Source: Bradyrhizobium hipponense
GTDB lineage: Bacteria; Pseudomonadota; Alphaproteobacteria; Rhizobiales; Xanthobacteraceae
NCBI RefSeq assembly: GCF_008123965.1
Contig: NZ_VSTH01000142.1
Coordinates: 40,738 to 104,737 of the forward strand
Direction: 5' to 3'
DNA length: 64,000 bases
Both the position numbers and the translations under genes were made by a program. This document shows positions 42,058 through 50,922 of the stretch, in pieces (the stretch's first letter is position 1; each line of letters opens with the position of its first letter). The notes under the pieces were generated by a model. That model did not search any database, was not told where the DNA came from, and was given only the letters and a program-made list of their open reading frames with translations.

Positions 42058-42939
42058 CTAGCCCTTGCTCATCGCGGCGATCGCGTCCGCGATCTCGATC
42101 GTGCGGCGCGCCATGTCGGCGTGCAGACGCTCCACCATCGCGCCGTCGAGCCGGATCGCGCCGCGCGAGACGTTTTCCGGCAATTCGAATGCCGCGATGA
42201 TTTTTCGGGCGCGCGCGACCTCCTCGTCCGGTGGCGTGAAGATCGCGTTGCAGGCCTCGATCTGTGACGGATGGATCAGCGTCTTGCCGTCGAAGCCGAG
42301 ATCGCGGCCCTGCGCGCATTCGGTGGCGAAGCCGTCGGAGTTGTTGATGTCGCTGTAGGGCCCGTCGAGGATCTCGAGGCCATGGGCGCGCGTCGCCAGG
42401 ATGCAATGCGTGATCATCGGGATCATCGCCGCGCGGCCCGGCAGCATCCTGATCCGCGTCTCGCGCGAAATGTCGTTCGGCCCGAACACGAAACCGGACA
42501 GGCGCGTCTTCGGGTCGCGTGAAGCGGCGGACAGTTCCTCGGCATGCAACACCGCGCGCGCGGTCTCGATCATGGCCCAGACCTTCACGGTCGGCGCAGC
42601 GCCAAGCTCGGCGAGCCGGCGGCCGATCGTGTCGAGGTCCTCGGCGCTGGAAACTTTTGGAACCAGGATGCCGTCCGGCGAGGCCTTTGCGGCCATTGCA
42701 ACGTCATCGGCCCACCAGGGCGAATCCAGGCCGTTGGTCCGGATTAAAATCTCGCGCTTGCCGAACCCCCTGGCGGCGATGGCAGCGGCGATTCCGTCGC
42801 GCGCCACGGCCTTGGCGTCGGGAGCAACGGAATCCTCCAGATCCAGGATCAGACCGTCGGCCGCCAAATTGCGCGCCTTTTCCAGCGCACGGGGGTTGGA
42901 GCCGGGCATGAACAGATGGCTGCGGCGCGGGCGGGTCAT
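42058..42939 (-). CDS. HpcH/HpaI family CoA ester lyase (CitE/Mcl-like)
   Basis: 293 residues. TIM-barrel motifs ILDLEDSVAP, then the acidic metal site around FVFGPNDIS; the PGSNPRALEKA start is typical of CitE-type proteins. Candidates are citrate lyase beta-like, malyl-CoA or citramalyl-CoA lyase. No citD/citF or ethylmalonyl-CoA genes are near, so a stand-alone malyl/citramalyl-CoA lyase is likelier. Confidence 0.85.
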   Translation of the reverse strand: MTRPRRSHLFMPGSNPRALEKARNLAADGLILDLEDSVAPDAKAVARDGIAAAIAARGFGKREILIRTNGLDSPWWADDVAMAAKASPDGILVPKVSSAEDLDTIGRRLAELGAAPTVKVWAMIETARAVLHAEELSAASRDPKTRLSGFVFGPNDISRETRIRMLPGRAAMIPMITHCILATRAHGLEILDGPYSDINNSDGFATECAQGRDLGFDGKTLIHPSQIEACNAIFTPPDEEVARARKIIAAFELPENVSRGAIRLDGAMVERLHADMARRTIEIADAIAAMSKG

Positions 42940-42976
42940 GCAAGCGTTCCTTCCGGTTTCCTCGGGCGAATTCTAG

Positions 42977-43024
42977 TGCATGATCGGGAAAAGTGTGCGG
43001 CGGTTTTCCGAAAAGATCATGCTC
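42977..43024. repeat. Palindromic repeat, family R5 copy 2 (inverted)
   Basis: TGCATGATCGGGAAAAGTG at the left and TTTTCCGAAAAGATCATGCTC in two parts at the right; complement of the 40243 copy. Lies upstream of the CoA lyase and the carbonic anhydrase. Confidence 0.88.
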
Positions 43025-43110
43025 AAGCAAAATAGGCCAAAGCCGATAGCATCGGGCCTGCCCATTCGAAAGGCTTGTTCGCCTTTGCGGTATATGATTA
43101 GGCATAGGCC

Positions 43111-43755
43111 ATGACCGCATTCCCTCAGCGCTTGCTGGAAGGCTACAAGGCCTTCGCCACCCAGCGGCTGCCGACCGAGCAGACCCGGTACCGCGACCTG
43201 TCGGTGAAGGGGCAATCGCCGGAAGTGATGGTGATCGGCTGCTGCGACTCGCGCGTCTCGCCCGAGGTGATCTTCGACGTCGGTCCGGGCGAGCTCTTCG
43301 TCGTCCGCAACATCGCCAATCTGGTGCCGGTGTATCAGCCCGACGGCAACGCACACGGCGTCTCCGCGGCGCTGGAATACGCGGTCAAGGTGCTCCGCAC
43401 AAAGCACATCGTGGTGCTCGGGCATGCGCAATGCGGCGGCATCCGCGCCTTCGTCGACAAGATCGAGCCGCTCACCCCCGGCGACTTCATCGGCAAATGG
43501 ATGCAGATGTTCATCAAGCCGGGTGAGGTGGTGGAGCAGCGCGAGCACGAGACCATGGCGCAGTTCGTCGAACGCATCGAGAAGGCCGCGGTGTTTCGCA
43601 GCCTCGAAAACCTGATGACCTTCCCGTTCGTGCGCAAGGCGGTCGATGCCGGCCAGATGCAGCTCCACGGCGCCTATTTCGGCGTCGCGGAGGGATCGCT
43701 GTTCGTGCTGGATCAGGTTGCGAAGGAGTTCAAGAGCGTGCGAAACGTGGCTTGA
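43111..43755 (+). CDS. Beta-class carbonic anhydrase
   Basis: 214 residues. Zinc ligands in GCCDSRVSPE (Cys and Asp) and GHAQCGG (His and Cys). It hydrates CO2 to bicarbonate for carboxylations and pH balance, in the cytosol. ATG 43111 is at the usual N-terminus. Followed by an R3 repeat. Confidence 0.95.
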   Translation: MTAFPQRLLEGYKAFATQRLPTEQTRYRDLSVKGQSPEVMVIGCCDSRVSPEVIFDVGPGELFVVRNIANLVPVYQPDGNAHGVSAALEYAVKVLRTKHIVVLGHAQCGGIRAFVDKIEPLTPGDFIGKWMQMFIKPGEVVEQREHETMAQFVERIEKAAVFRSLENLMTFPFVRKAVDAGQMQLHGAYFGVAEGSLFVLDQVAKEFKSVRNVA

Positions 43756-43759
43756 TTGC

Positions 43760-43849
43760 GTAGGGTGGGCAAAGGCGCAACGCGCCGTGCCCACCATTCG
43801 TCCCGATTGGTACGAAGAAGGTGGGCACGCTACGCTTTGCCCACCCTAC
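43760..43849. repeat. Palindromic intergenic repeat, family R3 copy 1
   Basis: Exact 15-bp arms GTAGGGTGGGCAAAG and CTTTGCCCACCCTAC, with GCGCCGTGCCCACC and GGTGGGCACGCTACG inside. Copies at 46452 and 49215. Confidence 0.95.
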
Positions 43850-43856
43850 GAAGCTT

Positions 43857-44891
43857 CTACGCCGCCTTCTTCTTCGCGCTGATCAGCTTGCGGTTGATCA
43901 GGACTTCCGCGATCTGGATCGCGTTCAATGCGGCACCCTTGCGAAGGTTGTCGGACACGCACCACAGCACGAGACCATTTTCGACCGTCGCATCTTCGCG
44001 GATGCGGCTGATATAAGTTGCGTCCTCGCCGGCCGCTTCATACGGCGTGGCGTAGCCGCCGGGCTCCTGCTTGTCGATGACGAGGCAGCCGGGCGCCTTG
44101 CGCAGGATGTCGCGCGCCTCGTCGGCGGTGATCGGATTCTCGAACTCGATGTTGAGGGCTTCGGAGTGGCCGACGAACACCGGCACGCGCACGCAGGTCG
44201 CGGAGAGCTTGATCTTGGGATCAAGAATCTTCTTGGTCTCCATCATCATCTTCCACTCTTCCTTGGTGTAGCCGTCCTCCATAAAGACGTCGATGTGGGG
44301 AATGACGTTGAAGGCGATGCGCTTGGGGAATTTTTTACTGACCAGCTCCTGATTGGTGTAGACGGCCTTGGTCTGCGAGAACAATTCGTCCATCGCATCC
44401 TTGCCGGCGCCGGACACCGATTGGTAGGTCGAGACCACGACGCGCTTGATGATGGCCTTGTCGTGCAGCGGCTTGAGCGCGACCACGAGCTGCGCGGTCG
44501 AGCAGTTCGGGTTGGCGATGATGTTCTTTTTGCCAAAGTCCTTGGCGGCGTCGGCGTTCACTTCCGGCACGATCAGCGGAACGTCCGGGTCCATGCGCCA
44601 GGCCGAGGAATTGTCGATCACGACCGTGCCGGCGGCGCCGATCTTCGGCGACCATTCCTTCGACACCGAGCCGCCCGCCGACATCAGGCAGATATCGACG
44701 TCGGAGAAGTCGTAATGCTCGAGCGCTTTGACCTTCAGGGTGCGGTCGCCATAGGAGACCTCGACGCCGACGCTGCGGCGTGAGGCCAATGCCACGACCT
44801 CGTCCGCGGGGAATTTGCGCTCATCGAGGATGTTGAGCATTTCCCGCCCGACATTGCCGGTCGCGCCGACGACTGCGACTTTGTAACCCAT
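43857..44891 (-). CDS. asd: Aspartate-semialdehyde dehydrogenase
   Basis: 344 residues. NAD-site GATGNVGREM, the active-site NPNCSTAQ with the catalytic Cys, and the ATCVRVPVFVGHSE segment. It makes aspartate semialdehyde for lysine/DAP (with dapF), threonine, isoleucine and methionine. The Lys-rich C-terminus AKKKAA is variable. Confidence 0.97.
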   Translation of the reverse strand: MGYKVAVVGATGNVGREMLNILDERKFPADEVVALASRRSVGVEVSYGDRTLKVKALEHYDFSDVDICLMSAGGSVSKEWSPKIGAAGTVVIDNSSAWRMDPDVPLIVPEVNADAAKDFGKKNIIANPNCSTAQLVVALKPLHDKAIIKRVVVSTYQSVSGAGKDAMDELFSQTKAVYTNQELVSKKFPKRIAFNVIPHIDVFMEDGYTKEEWKMMMETKKILDPKIKLSATCVRVPVFVGHSEALNIEFENPITADEARDILRKAPGCLVIDKQEPGGYATPYEAAGEDATYISRIREDATVENGLVLWCVSDNLRKGAALNAIQIAEVLINRKLISAKKKAA

Positions 44892-45007
44892 CGTTCACTC
44901 TCCGACGAAAAAGCCCTTTCCTGAAGCTGACGCTTAAACAGGAAGAGCAGCGCTTCTATGCGAGAACCGGCCTCAAGACAACGTTGGACCATGCCTGAAG
45001 GCAGTGG

Positions 45008-45808
45008 ATGCAGTCGCCTGAGGCCAGTACGGCCGCAACTCCCACCCAGATCCATCTGGCGCTCGCCAACTTCGCCGACGAAGTCGTCGGCACGCTGGCG
45101 CGCCTGTTCGCCTATGTGGGGGTTCTGGTGCTGTTTGCCATCCTTGGGCTTGCGGCGCTCGGCCAGTTGCCGAGCCTCCAAGATGACGGGCCGGCGCTGA
45201 AGCCGGGCTGGAGCGTCGCCGACCGCTCGCATCCGGCGTTCGCGATGAGCCGGCTCGATCCATCAGACAAAACAATATCTTACACCGTCCTCAGGCACCC
45301 TGAAGGTGGGCGCAGGGACGTGCTGCGCTGGACCGGTGAAGGGGACCGGCCGCTCGCCGAGCTCGAAATCTACCGGCCGGGCGGCGAATTCGACTTGACG
45401 CGTCCGGCCGCCGCCGATTTGGCCATGCAGATGGGCCTTGTCCAGATAGGCCTTGGCGAGGCACCACTCGAGCAAGCCGGACTGATCGATACGAAATTCG
45501 GACCAGTTGCGCTGCTCCATCCCAGCGCCGCGGCGAAGGGGACGCAGACTTGCCTCGCCTACCTCAAGCGCAACGAGGACCCCGCGCTCCAGATCTCCGG
45601 CTTCTCCTGCCAGGGTGAGACCGAGCCTGCCCGGCGCGCGGCGATCGCCTGCACGCTGAACCGGCTGACGCTGTTGACCTCGGGCAACGAGCCGAAATTG
45701 GCGGAATTGTTCGCCCATGCCGAGCTCAAGCGCAGGGGGTGTGACGCCGGAGCTTCGTCGGACTGGCTGCTGGGCGCTGCGAACGCGCAATTGCGCGGGG
45801 CGCTCTGA
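45008..45808 (+). CDS. Membrane-anchored protein, unknown family
   Basis: 266 residues. One membrane helix at about residues 33-53 (VLVLFAILGLAAL), then a soluble beta-rich part with SYTVLRHPEGGRR and four cysteines towards the C-terminus (TCLAYL, FSCQGE, IACTLN, RRGCDA). Likely a periplasmic domain anchored by its N-terminus. I do not recognise the family; similar proteins occur in Bradyrhizobium. The gene lies between divergent asd and a small exported protein. Confidence 0.7.
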   Translation: MQSPEASTAATPTQIHLALANFADEVVGTLARLFAYVGVLVLFAILGLAALGQLPSLQDDGPALKPGWSVADRSHPAFAMSRLDPSDKTISYTVLRHPEGGRRDVLRWTGEGDRPLAELEIYRPGGEFDLTRPAAADLAMQMGLVQIGLGEAPLEQAGLIDTKFGPVALLHPSAAAKGTQTCLAYLKRNEDPALQISGFSCQGETEPARRAAIACTLNRLTLLTSGNEPKLAELFAHAELKRRGCDAGASSDWLLGAANAQLRGAL

Positions 45809-45989
45809 CCGGCATCAAGCTCAAATGACCACCCAAGTGAACCGCTCAAGTGGCTGGTTTTCATGCAACTTTTGCCTGGGCGCGCGATTATTCCGGGCTG
45901 GTGTGACCCAATAGACCTAGTTGCGGCCGCCCCGGCCGGGCTAGTATGGGGCGAAATCGATTGGCGGCTTGCCGCCTGAAGGGGACGTG

Positions 45990-46385
45990 ATGAGCTCGAA
46001 ATTTTCTGCCGCGAACAAATTGGCGATCTGGCTTGCGGCGGGCGCCGTCATTGCCATGTCCTCTGCCATGAGTTTCGCGACGCCGGCCTCGGCCGACAGC
46101 AAGACCAAGCGTTATGACGATCGCGGCCGGCCCTATTACGGACCGAGCGGCCCCAACGCGGTCTATCAGCAGGGACGTACCCGTCTCTATGTGAGCAAGC
46201 GCTCCTGGCTCGACGGCGGCACCGAGGTCAATCCGGGTGACCGCAAGTTCTCCGATTATGCCTTCCCGCCGGCCGTGGGCTATCCGTCCTTCGCCCGCGA
46301 AAACCTCAACCGTCCGATCGACCGCCAGCCGCTCAGCCCTCCGTCTGACGTCGGCGGCTACCCGCAGACTTTCCCGCTGTACTGA
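45990..46385 (+). CDS. Exported small protein, unknown family
   Basis: 131 residues with a signal peptide (to about residue 35, ending PASADS), then a Tyr/Pro/Gly-rich mature part (RYDDRGRPYYGPSG, LYVSKRSWLDGGTE, DVGGYPQTFPLY). No cysteines, no repeats. GGGGACGTG precedes ATG 45990. It resembles a group of rhizobial exported proteins without assigned function, possibly envelope-associated. A terminator follows. Confidence 0.72.
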   Translation: MSSKFSAANKLAIWLAAGAVIAMSSAMSFATPASADSKTKRYDDRGRPYYGPSGPNAVYQQGRTRLYVSKRSWLDGGTEVNPGDRKFSDYAFPPAVGYPSFARENLNRPIDRQPLSPPSDVGGYPQTFPLY

Positions 46386-46408
46386 AGCGGACACGACTGA
46401 CCAAATCG

Positions 46409-46441
46409 AAAATGGCCGGGCTCGCGCCCGGCCATTTTGTT
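46409..46441. terminator. Rho-independent terminator
   Basis: 13-bp perfect stem AAAATGGCCGGGC/GCCCGGCCATTTT with a TCGC loop and a T-rich tail; ends the exported-protein gene. Its central CCGGGC resembles the hairpin at 4765. Confidence 0.85.
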
Positions 46442-46451
46442 TTGAGGATCT

Positions 46452-46544
46452 GTAGGGTGGGCAAAGGCGCTCTTGCGCCGTGCCCACCATCTCCCAGCTA
46501 TCGCGATCGAAGAGGTGGGCACGCTTGCGCTTTGCCCACCCTAC
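46452..46544. repeat. Palindromic intergenic repeat, family R3 copy 2
   Basis: Arms GTAGGGTGGGCAAAG and CTTTGCCCACCCTAC exact; lies 16 bases from the leuB stop. Confidence 0.95.
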
Positions 46545-46560
46545 AATTGCTGTGCAAGCC

Positions 46561-47673
46561 TTACGCGTGCAGCTTCTGCAATTCCTTCAGAATCGCTTCG
46601 CCCATCTGCGTGGTCGAGGCCGCGGTCGTTCCCTCCGACTTGATGTCGGCGGTGCGCAGACCGCTGGCGAGTACTGCTGCGATCGCAGCGTCCAGCTTGT
46701 CGGCGAGCGCGCCCATGTCGAACGAATAACGCAGCGCCATGCCGAACGACGAGATCATCGCGATCGGATTGGCGAGGCCCTGGCCTGCGATATCCGGCGC
46801 CGAACCGTGCACGGGCTCGTACAGCGCCTTGCGCTTCTTGCTCTTGACGTCGACCTCGCCGAGCGAGGCCGAGGGCAGCATGCCGAGCGAGCCAGTCAGC
46901 ATCGCAGCGATGTCGGACAGCATGTCGCCGAACAGATTGTCGGTGACGATGACGTCGAACTGCTTCGGCCACTTCACCAGCATCATGCCGCCGGAATCGG
47001 CGAGCTGGTGCTCGAGCGTCACGTCCGCGTATTCGCGCTTGTGGACTTGCGTCACGACCTCGTTCCAGAGCACGCCCGATTTCATGACGTTGCGCTTCTC
47101 CATCGACGTCACCTTGTTCCGGCGCTTTTTGGCGAGGTCGAAGGCGACGCGGGCGATGCGCTCGATTTCATAGGTGTCGTAGACCTGGGTATCGATAGCG
47201 CGCTTCTGGCCGTTGCCGAGATCGGTGATGGTCTTGGGCTCGCCGAAATAGACGCCGCCGGTAAGCTCGCGCACGATGACGATGTCGAGGCCCTCGATCG
47301 CCTCGCGCTTCAGGCTCGAGGCATCCGCGAGCGCCGGATAGCACACGGCGGGACGCAAGTTTGCGAACAGGCCGAGGTCCTTGCGCAGCCGCAACAGGCC
47401 GGCTTCGGGACGGACGTCATAAGGTACCGCATCCCATTTCGGGCCGCCGACCGCGCCAAAAATGATCGCGTCGGCGTCCTTGGCCTTGACCATGTCGCCC
47501 TCGGAGATCGACACCTTGTGCGCGTCATAGGCGGAGCCGCCGACCAGGCCGGTATCGGTCTCGAATTTGGCGATCCCGGCCGAACTGAGCCAGTCGATCA
47601 GCCGCTTCACCTCGCCCATCACCTCGGGGCCGATACCGTCGCCGGGAAGCAGCAGCAGTTTGTGGGTCGCCAT
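46561..47673 (-). CDS. leuB: 3-isopropylmalate dehydrogenase
   Basis: 370 residues. LLPGDGIGPEVM start, the isopropylmalate site VRELTGGVYFGEP, and NLFGDMLSDIAAML for metal and NAD. It oxidises 3-isopropylmalate to 2-oxoisocaproate, the last specific redox step of leucine synthesis. Not adjacent to leuC or leuD, so leucine genes are scattered over 11.6 kb with both strands used. Confidence 0.98.
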   Translation of the reverse strand: MATHKLLLLPGDGIGPEVMGEVKRLIDWLSSAGIAKFETDTGLVGGSAYDAHKVSISEGDMVKAKDADAIIFGAVGGPKWDAVPYDVRPEAGLLRLRKDLGLFANLRPAVCYPALADASSLKREAIEGLDIVIVRELTGGVYFGEPKTITDLGNGQKRAIDTQVYDTYEIERIARVAFDLAKKRRNKVTSMEKRNVMKSGVLWNEVVTQVHKREYADVTLEHQLADSGGMMLVKWPKQFDVIVTDNLFGDMLSDIAAMLTGSLGMLPSASLGEVDVKSKKRKALYEPVHGSAPDIAGQGLANPIAMISSFGMALRYSFDMGALADKLDAAIAAVLASGLRTADIKSEGTTAASTTQMGEAILKELQKLHA

Positions 47674-48000
47674 GGTCAGATCCTTCTCAATCCTCTCTCG
47701 TCATTCCGGGGCGCGAGCAAAGCGCGCGAGCTATGATGCGCAATTGCGCATCAGAGAATCCATCAGGCCATGCAACAAGTGGCGGAATGGATTCCGGGCT
47801 CTCGCCCATCCAAGTCGGCGATTGCCGACTTGGCTCACTTAAGTACCTAACTCGGGTAAACCCGAGTTAGGGGGCGCGCCCCGGAATGACGGCCGGCCGG
47901 AGTGCTAGAGCGGCGTTGCGCGCTTGGCAAGACACCATTGCCGCTTCGCCGCTGTGCAAGGCGGGCAGGGCCTGCCACAATCACGCCGCCGGAGTACCCC
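47674..48000. other. Gap between leuB and the MFS gene, mostly an R8-type repeat
   Basis: Nearly all of it is a 193-base palindromic repeat (47699-47891). The remaining 109 bases before the MFS start contain no clear promoter; the leuB promoter must overlap the repeat. Confidence 0.6.
47699..47891. repeat. Large palindromic intergenic repeat with three internal hairpins
   Basis: Outer arms CGTCATTCCGGGGCGC (47699-47714) and exact complement (47876-47891). Inside are perfect small hairpins: TGATGCGCAATTGCGCATCA (47731-47750), CCAAGTCGGC-GATT-GCCGACTTGG, and CTAACTCGGG-TAAA-CCCGAGTTAG (47847-47870). Confidence 0.9.
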
Positions 48001-49218
48001 TTGCACACCCAAGACTACCTTGCTCAAGACCGCCGCCCGCCACCCGACGCGCATCCCGCGCGGCTCATCCTGACCTTGTCGCTGGCTGCGACGGTCGGGC
48101 TCGGCATCGGCCGTTTTGCCTATGCGCTGGTGCTGCCGGACATGCGGGATGACCTCGGCTGGTCCTACTCGGCGGCCGGTTTCATGAACACCATCAACGC
48201 CGTCGGCTACCTCGCGGGTGCGCTGATGGCGTCGCGGCTGATCCGGCTGGTGGGCTGGTCGGCCGCGATCCGCGGCGGAACCGTAGCCTGCGTCGCCGCG
48301 CTCGCGCTCTGCGCGCTCACCGGGAATTTTTTCGCGCTCAGCCTGGCGCGGCTGGTGCTCGGCGTCGGCGCCGCGGCCGGCTTTGTCGCCGGCGGCGCGC
48401 TGGCTGCGACCGTCGCGCAGTCGCGTCCCGAGCGCGCCAATTTCCTGCTCAGCCTGTTCTATGCCGGGCCCGGCATCGGCATTCTCGCCTCGGGCCTGAT
48501 TGCGCCCTACACGCTCGCGCATTTCGGGCCGGGCTCGTGGTGGATCGTGTGGTGGGCCATGGCCCTGCTTTCGGCAGCGATGACGATCCCCCTGTTTCTG
48601 GTCCGCATCGAGAGCAAGGCGCGGTTCACCGAGGCAGGTCACGCCTCGTTCGAAATCCTGCCCGTGCTGGTCTATCTCGCGGCCTACTTTCTGTTCGGCG
48701 CCGGCTACATCGCCTACATGACCTTCATGATCGCCTATGTGCGCGACGGCGGCGGCGGTGCCGCAGCGCAGGCCGCATTCTGGAGCCTGATCGGCATGAG
48801 TGCTTTCGTGACGCCCTGGGTCTGGCGCCGCGTCCTCGCGCTCGACCGCGGCGGACTTGCGACCGCCATCATCCTCGGCACCAACGCGCTCGGCGCGTCG
48901 CTTCCGATCTTCGGACATTCGACGGCGTGGCTGTCGATCTCCGCGGTTGTGTTCGGCGTCGCCTTCTTTGCGGTGGTTGGCTCGACCACCGCTTTCGTGC
49001 GCTTCAACTATCCGCACGAGGTATGGCCAAGCGCGATCGCGGCGATGACGATCTCCTTCGGCATCGGCCAGACGCTCGGACCGATCGTGGTCGGCGCCAT
49101 CACGGATGTGCTGGGAAGCTTGAGTTATGCGCTGAATGTGTCGGCGGCATTGCTGGCGCTCGGCGCGATGGCCGCGTTGTGCCAGCGGAGGGTGCGGCCG
49201 AAGGGCTCGGTGCCGTAG
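48001..49218 (+). CDS. MFS transporter, YbfB/YjiJ-like
   Basis: 405 residues, 12 predicted membrane helices; the YbfB/YjiJ signature GIGRFAYALVLPDMRDDLGWSY-type start is clear (GLGIGRFAYALVLP). Substrates unknown. TTG 48001 is chosen for GGAG six bases upstream; the open frame to 47902 is Arg/Pro-rich and not membrane-like. The stop TAG is the second to fourth base of R3 copy 3, so the protein end is set by the repeat. Confidence 0.85.
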   Translation: MHTQDYLAQDRRPPPDAHPARLILTLSLAATVGLGIGRFAYALVLPDMRDDLGWSYSAAGFMNTINAVGYLAGALMASRLIRLVGWSAAIRGGTVACVAALALCALTGNFFALSLARLVLGVGAAAGFVAGGALAATVAQSRPERANFLLSLFYAGPGIGILASGLIAPYTLAHFGPGSWWIVWWAMALLSAAMTIPLFLVRIESKARFTEAGHASFEILPVLVYLAAYFLFGAGYIAYMTFMIAYVRDGGGGAAAQAAFWSLIGMSAFVTPWVWRRVLALDRGGLATAIILGTNALGASLPIFGHSTAWLSISAVVFGVAFFAVVGSTTAFVRFNYPHEVWPSAIAAMTISFGIGQTLGPIVVGAITDVLGSLSYALNVSAALLALGAMAALCQRRVRPKGSVP

Positions 49219-49306
49219 GGTGGGCAAAGGCGCACAGCGCCGTGCCCACCATGATCTTCACGGCGGATGCAGCATTGGTGGGCACGCTTCGCTTTGCCCA
49301 CCCTAC
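49215..49306. repeat. Palindromic intergenic repeat, family R3 copy 3
   Basis: Exact arms GTAGGGTGGGCAAAG and CTTTGCCCACCCTAC. The left arm overlaps the MFS stop codon; the right end is 7 bases from the next gene's stop. Confidence 0.95.
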
Positions 49307-49312
49307 AGACCT

Positions 49313-50095
49313 TCAGCTCCCGCTGAACGAATTATATCCCTGATCTTCCCAATAACCGCCCTTGTAGTCGTTGGTGACTTCCATCGAGACCACGTATTTC
49401 GGGTTCTTGAAGCCAAGCTTGGTCGGCACGCGGATCTTCATCGGGAAGCCGTAGGCGCGCGGCAGGATGTCGTTCGCGTATTTGAACGTCATCTGCGTCT
49501 GCGGGTGCAACGCGCTGCGCATGTCGAGCGGCGAGTTGTAGCCGTCCTTGTCGGCGCACTGGAACCAGACATATTTCGCGCGCGTGTCGGCACCGATCAG
49601 CTTGAGGAAGTCGCGGAGCGGCGTGCCGGTCCAGCTGCCGATCGCGCTCCAGCCCTCGACGCAGATGTGGCGGGTGATCTGGGTCACCTGCGGCAATTGA
49701 TAGAGCTCATCGAGCGTCCACGATTTCTTGTTGTCGACGAGGCCGCGCACCTCGAGCTTCCAGTCTTTGCCGTCGACCTCGGGCGCGTCGTCGAGATCGT
49801 AATAGGCGTTGAAGGGAAATGGCTTTGTGATCGCGCTCTCCGGGAAGGTCGGCGCCAGCGCGTGGGGATTGAAGATGAACGCCTGCACGGCGTCGTTGAA
49901 CTTCGAGACCGACTTCAGCATCTCCTCGGCGGACGAGCTGTCGATCACGTCACAGCCGGTGAGCAGCGTCAGCGCGCCCAGGCTGGCACCGCCCGTGATG
50001 AAACGGCGGCGGGCAAGATCCGGCATCGCCTTGATGGAGTCCTTGATCAGCAGCCGCTTGTCGACGCCGGGGATCAGGAATGAGCGCTTTGCCAT
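49313..50095 (-). CDS. Molybdopterin-dependent oxidoreductase (MsrP/YedY-like catalytic subunit)
   Basis: 260 residues. N-terminal RRRFITGGASLG is a Tat signal, with a lipobox-like LLTGC after the hydrophobic part. The sulfite-oxidase fold shows RHICVEGWSAIG, with the Cys that binds molybdenum, then GTPLRDFL. AGGAGG precedes ATG 50095. It follows the cytochrome b gene by 12 bases, as catalytic subunits pair with a heme b quinol partner. The substrate is probably an S- or N-oxide; MsrP itself repairs methionine sulfoxide but this is a distinct branch. Confidence 0.88.
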   Translation of the reverse strand: MAKRSFLIPGVDKRLLIKDSIKAMPDLARRRFITGGASLGALTLLTGCDVIDSSSAEEMLKSVSKFNDAVQAFIFNPHALAPTFPESAITKPFPFNAYYDLDDAPEVDGKDWKLEVRGLVDNKKSWTLDELYQLPQVTQITRHICVEGWSAIGSWTGTPLRDFLKLIGADTRAKYVWFQCADKDGYNSPLDMRSALHPQTQMTFKYANDILPRAYGFPMKIRVPTKLGFKNPKYVVSMEVTNDYKGGYWEDQGYNSFSGS

Positions 50096-50107
50096 TTGGT
50101 CCTCCTC

Positions 50108-50737
50108 TCAGCGACCAATGATCATCGCGCGCAGGCTCTTCGGCACCAGCAGCGCGAGCGCGACGTGGACAACGAGGAAGGCGCAGATCGCGGCCATGCA
50201 GAAGAAGTGGACGTAGCGCGCGGTCGGATAGTCGCCGAACAGCATCACCAGATAATAGAGCTGCACCGGCTTCCACATCGCCAGGCCCGACAGCACGATC
50301 AGCACGCCGACCACGATGATGCCGGCATAGAGCAGGCGCTGCACGTAATTGTAGACGGTGAGGTCGTCATGGCCGAGCTTGAAGGTCAGCGCCGCCCTGA
50401 CGTCGTGGAGCACACCCGACGGCGTGATCGGCAGCAGTTTTTTCCGGAAGCGGCCGGTGGCAAAACCGGTGACGAGATAGGCGAGGCCATTGATCATCAA
50501 CAGCCACATCGCCGCAAAATGCCAGAGCAGGCCGCCAGCCAGCCAGCCGCCGAGCGTGATATCGCGGGGGAAGCGGAAATCGAACAGCGGCGAAGCGTTG
50601 TAGATCTGCCAGCCCGACAGGATCATCAGGATCATAGCGAGCGCGTTGATCCAGTGCATGATCCGAACCCAGGCCGGCTGGATCACTTTGGCCGGGGTAG
50701 CCCTGACCTGTTCGTCGGTGACTGTGAGGCTCGACAT
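50108..50737 (-). CDS. Cytochrome b561-type membrane subunit
   Basis: 209 residues with four main membrane helices. Candidate heme-b ligands are the His residues in RIMHWINA, LLWHFAAM and YVHFFCM and in VVHVALAL. It is in the same orientation as, and 12 bases from, the molybdopterin oxidoreductase, so it likely feeds electrons between the quinone pool and that enzyme. Start ATG 50737. Upstream is a 29-base palindrome (50802). Confidence 0.88.
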   Translation of the reverse strand: MSSLTVTDEQVRATPAKVIQPAWVRIMHWINALAMILMILSGWQIYNASPLFDFRFPRDITLGGWLAGGLLWHFAAMWLLMINGLAYLVTGFATGRFRKKLLPITPSGVLHDVRAALTFKLGHDDLTVYNYVQRLLYAGIIVVGVLIVLSGLAMWKPVQLYYLVMLFGDYPTARYVHFFCMAAICAFLVVHVALALLVPKSLRAMIIGR

Positions 50738-50801
50738 GACGGTTCCGTCCTAGGGATGGTCTGACACCAAATATACGCCGATGCTTCCGCTTTCGTTACG
50801 C

Positions 50802-50830
50802 CCTTCCGGCATCGAATCGATGCCGGAAGG
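50802..50830. promoter_or_regulatory. 14-bp inverted repeat upstream of the cytochrome b gene
   Basis: CCTTCCGGCATCGA (50802-50815) and its exact complement (50817-50830) around A50816. It lies 65 bases upstream of the cytochrome b start and downstream of the FAS1 terminator, a location fitting an operator. Confidence 0.45.
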
Positions 50831-50843
50831 TTATCGCAGTTCC

Positions 50844-50876
50844 AAAAAAAGCGAGCCGGGGTGCCCTCGGGCTCGC
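50844..50876 (-). terminator. Rho-independent terminator after the FAS1 gene
   Basis: On the minus strand: GCGAGCC/GGCTCGC stem with a GC-rich loop, then seven T (50844-50850 as A on the plus strand). Confidence 0.88.
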
Positions 50877-50922
50877 GGTTTCGTCGCCTCCTGCCCGAGG
50901 GATGAACCAGGACTGAGCGGTG

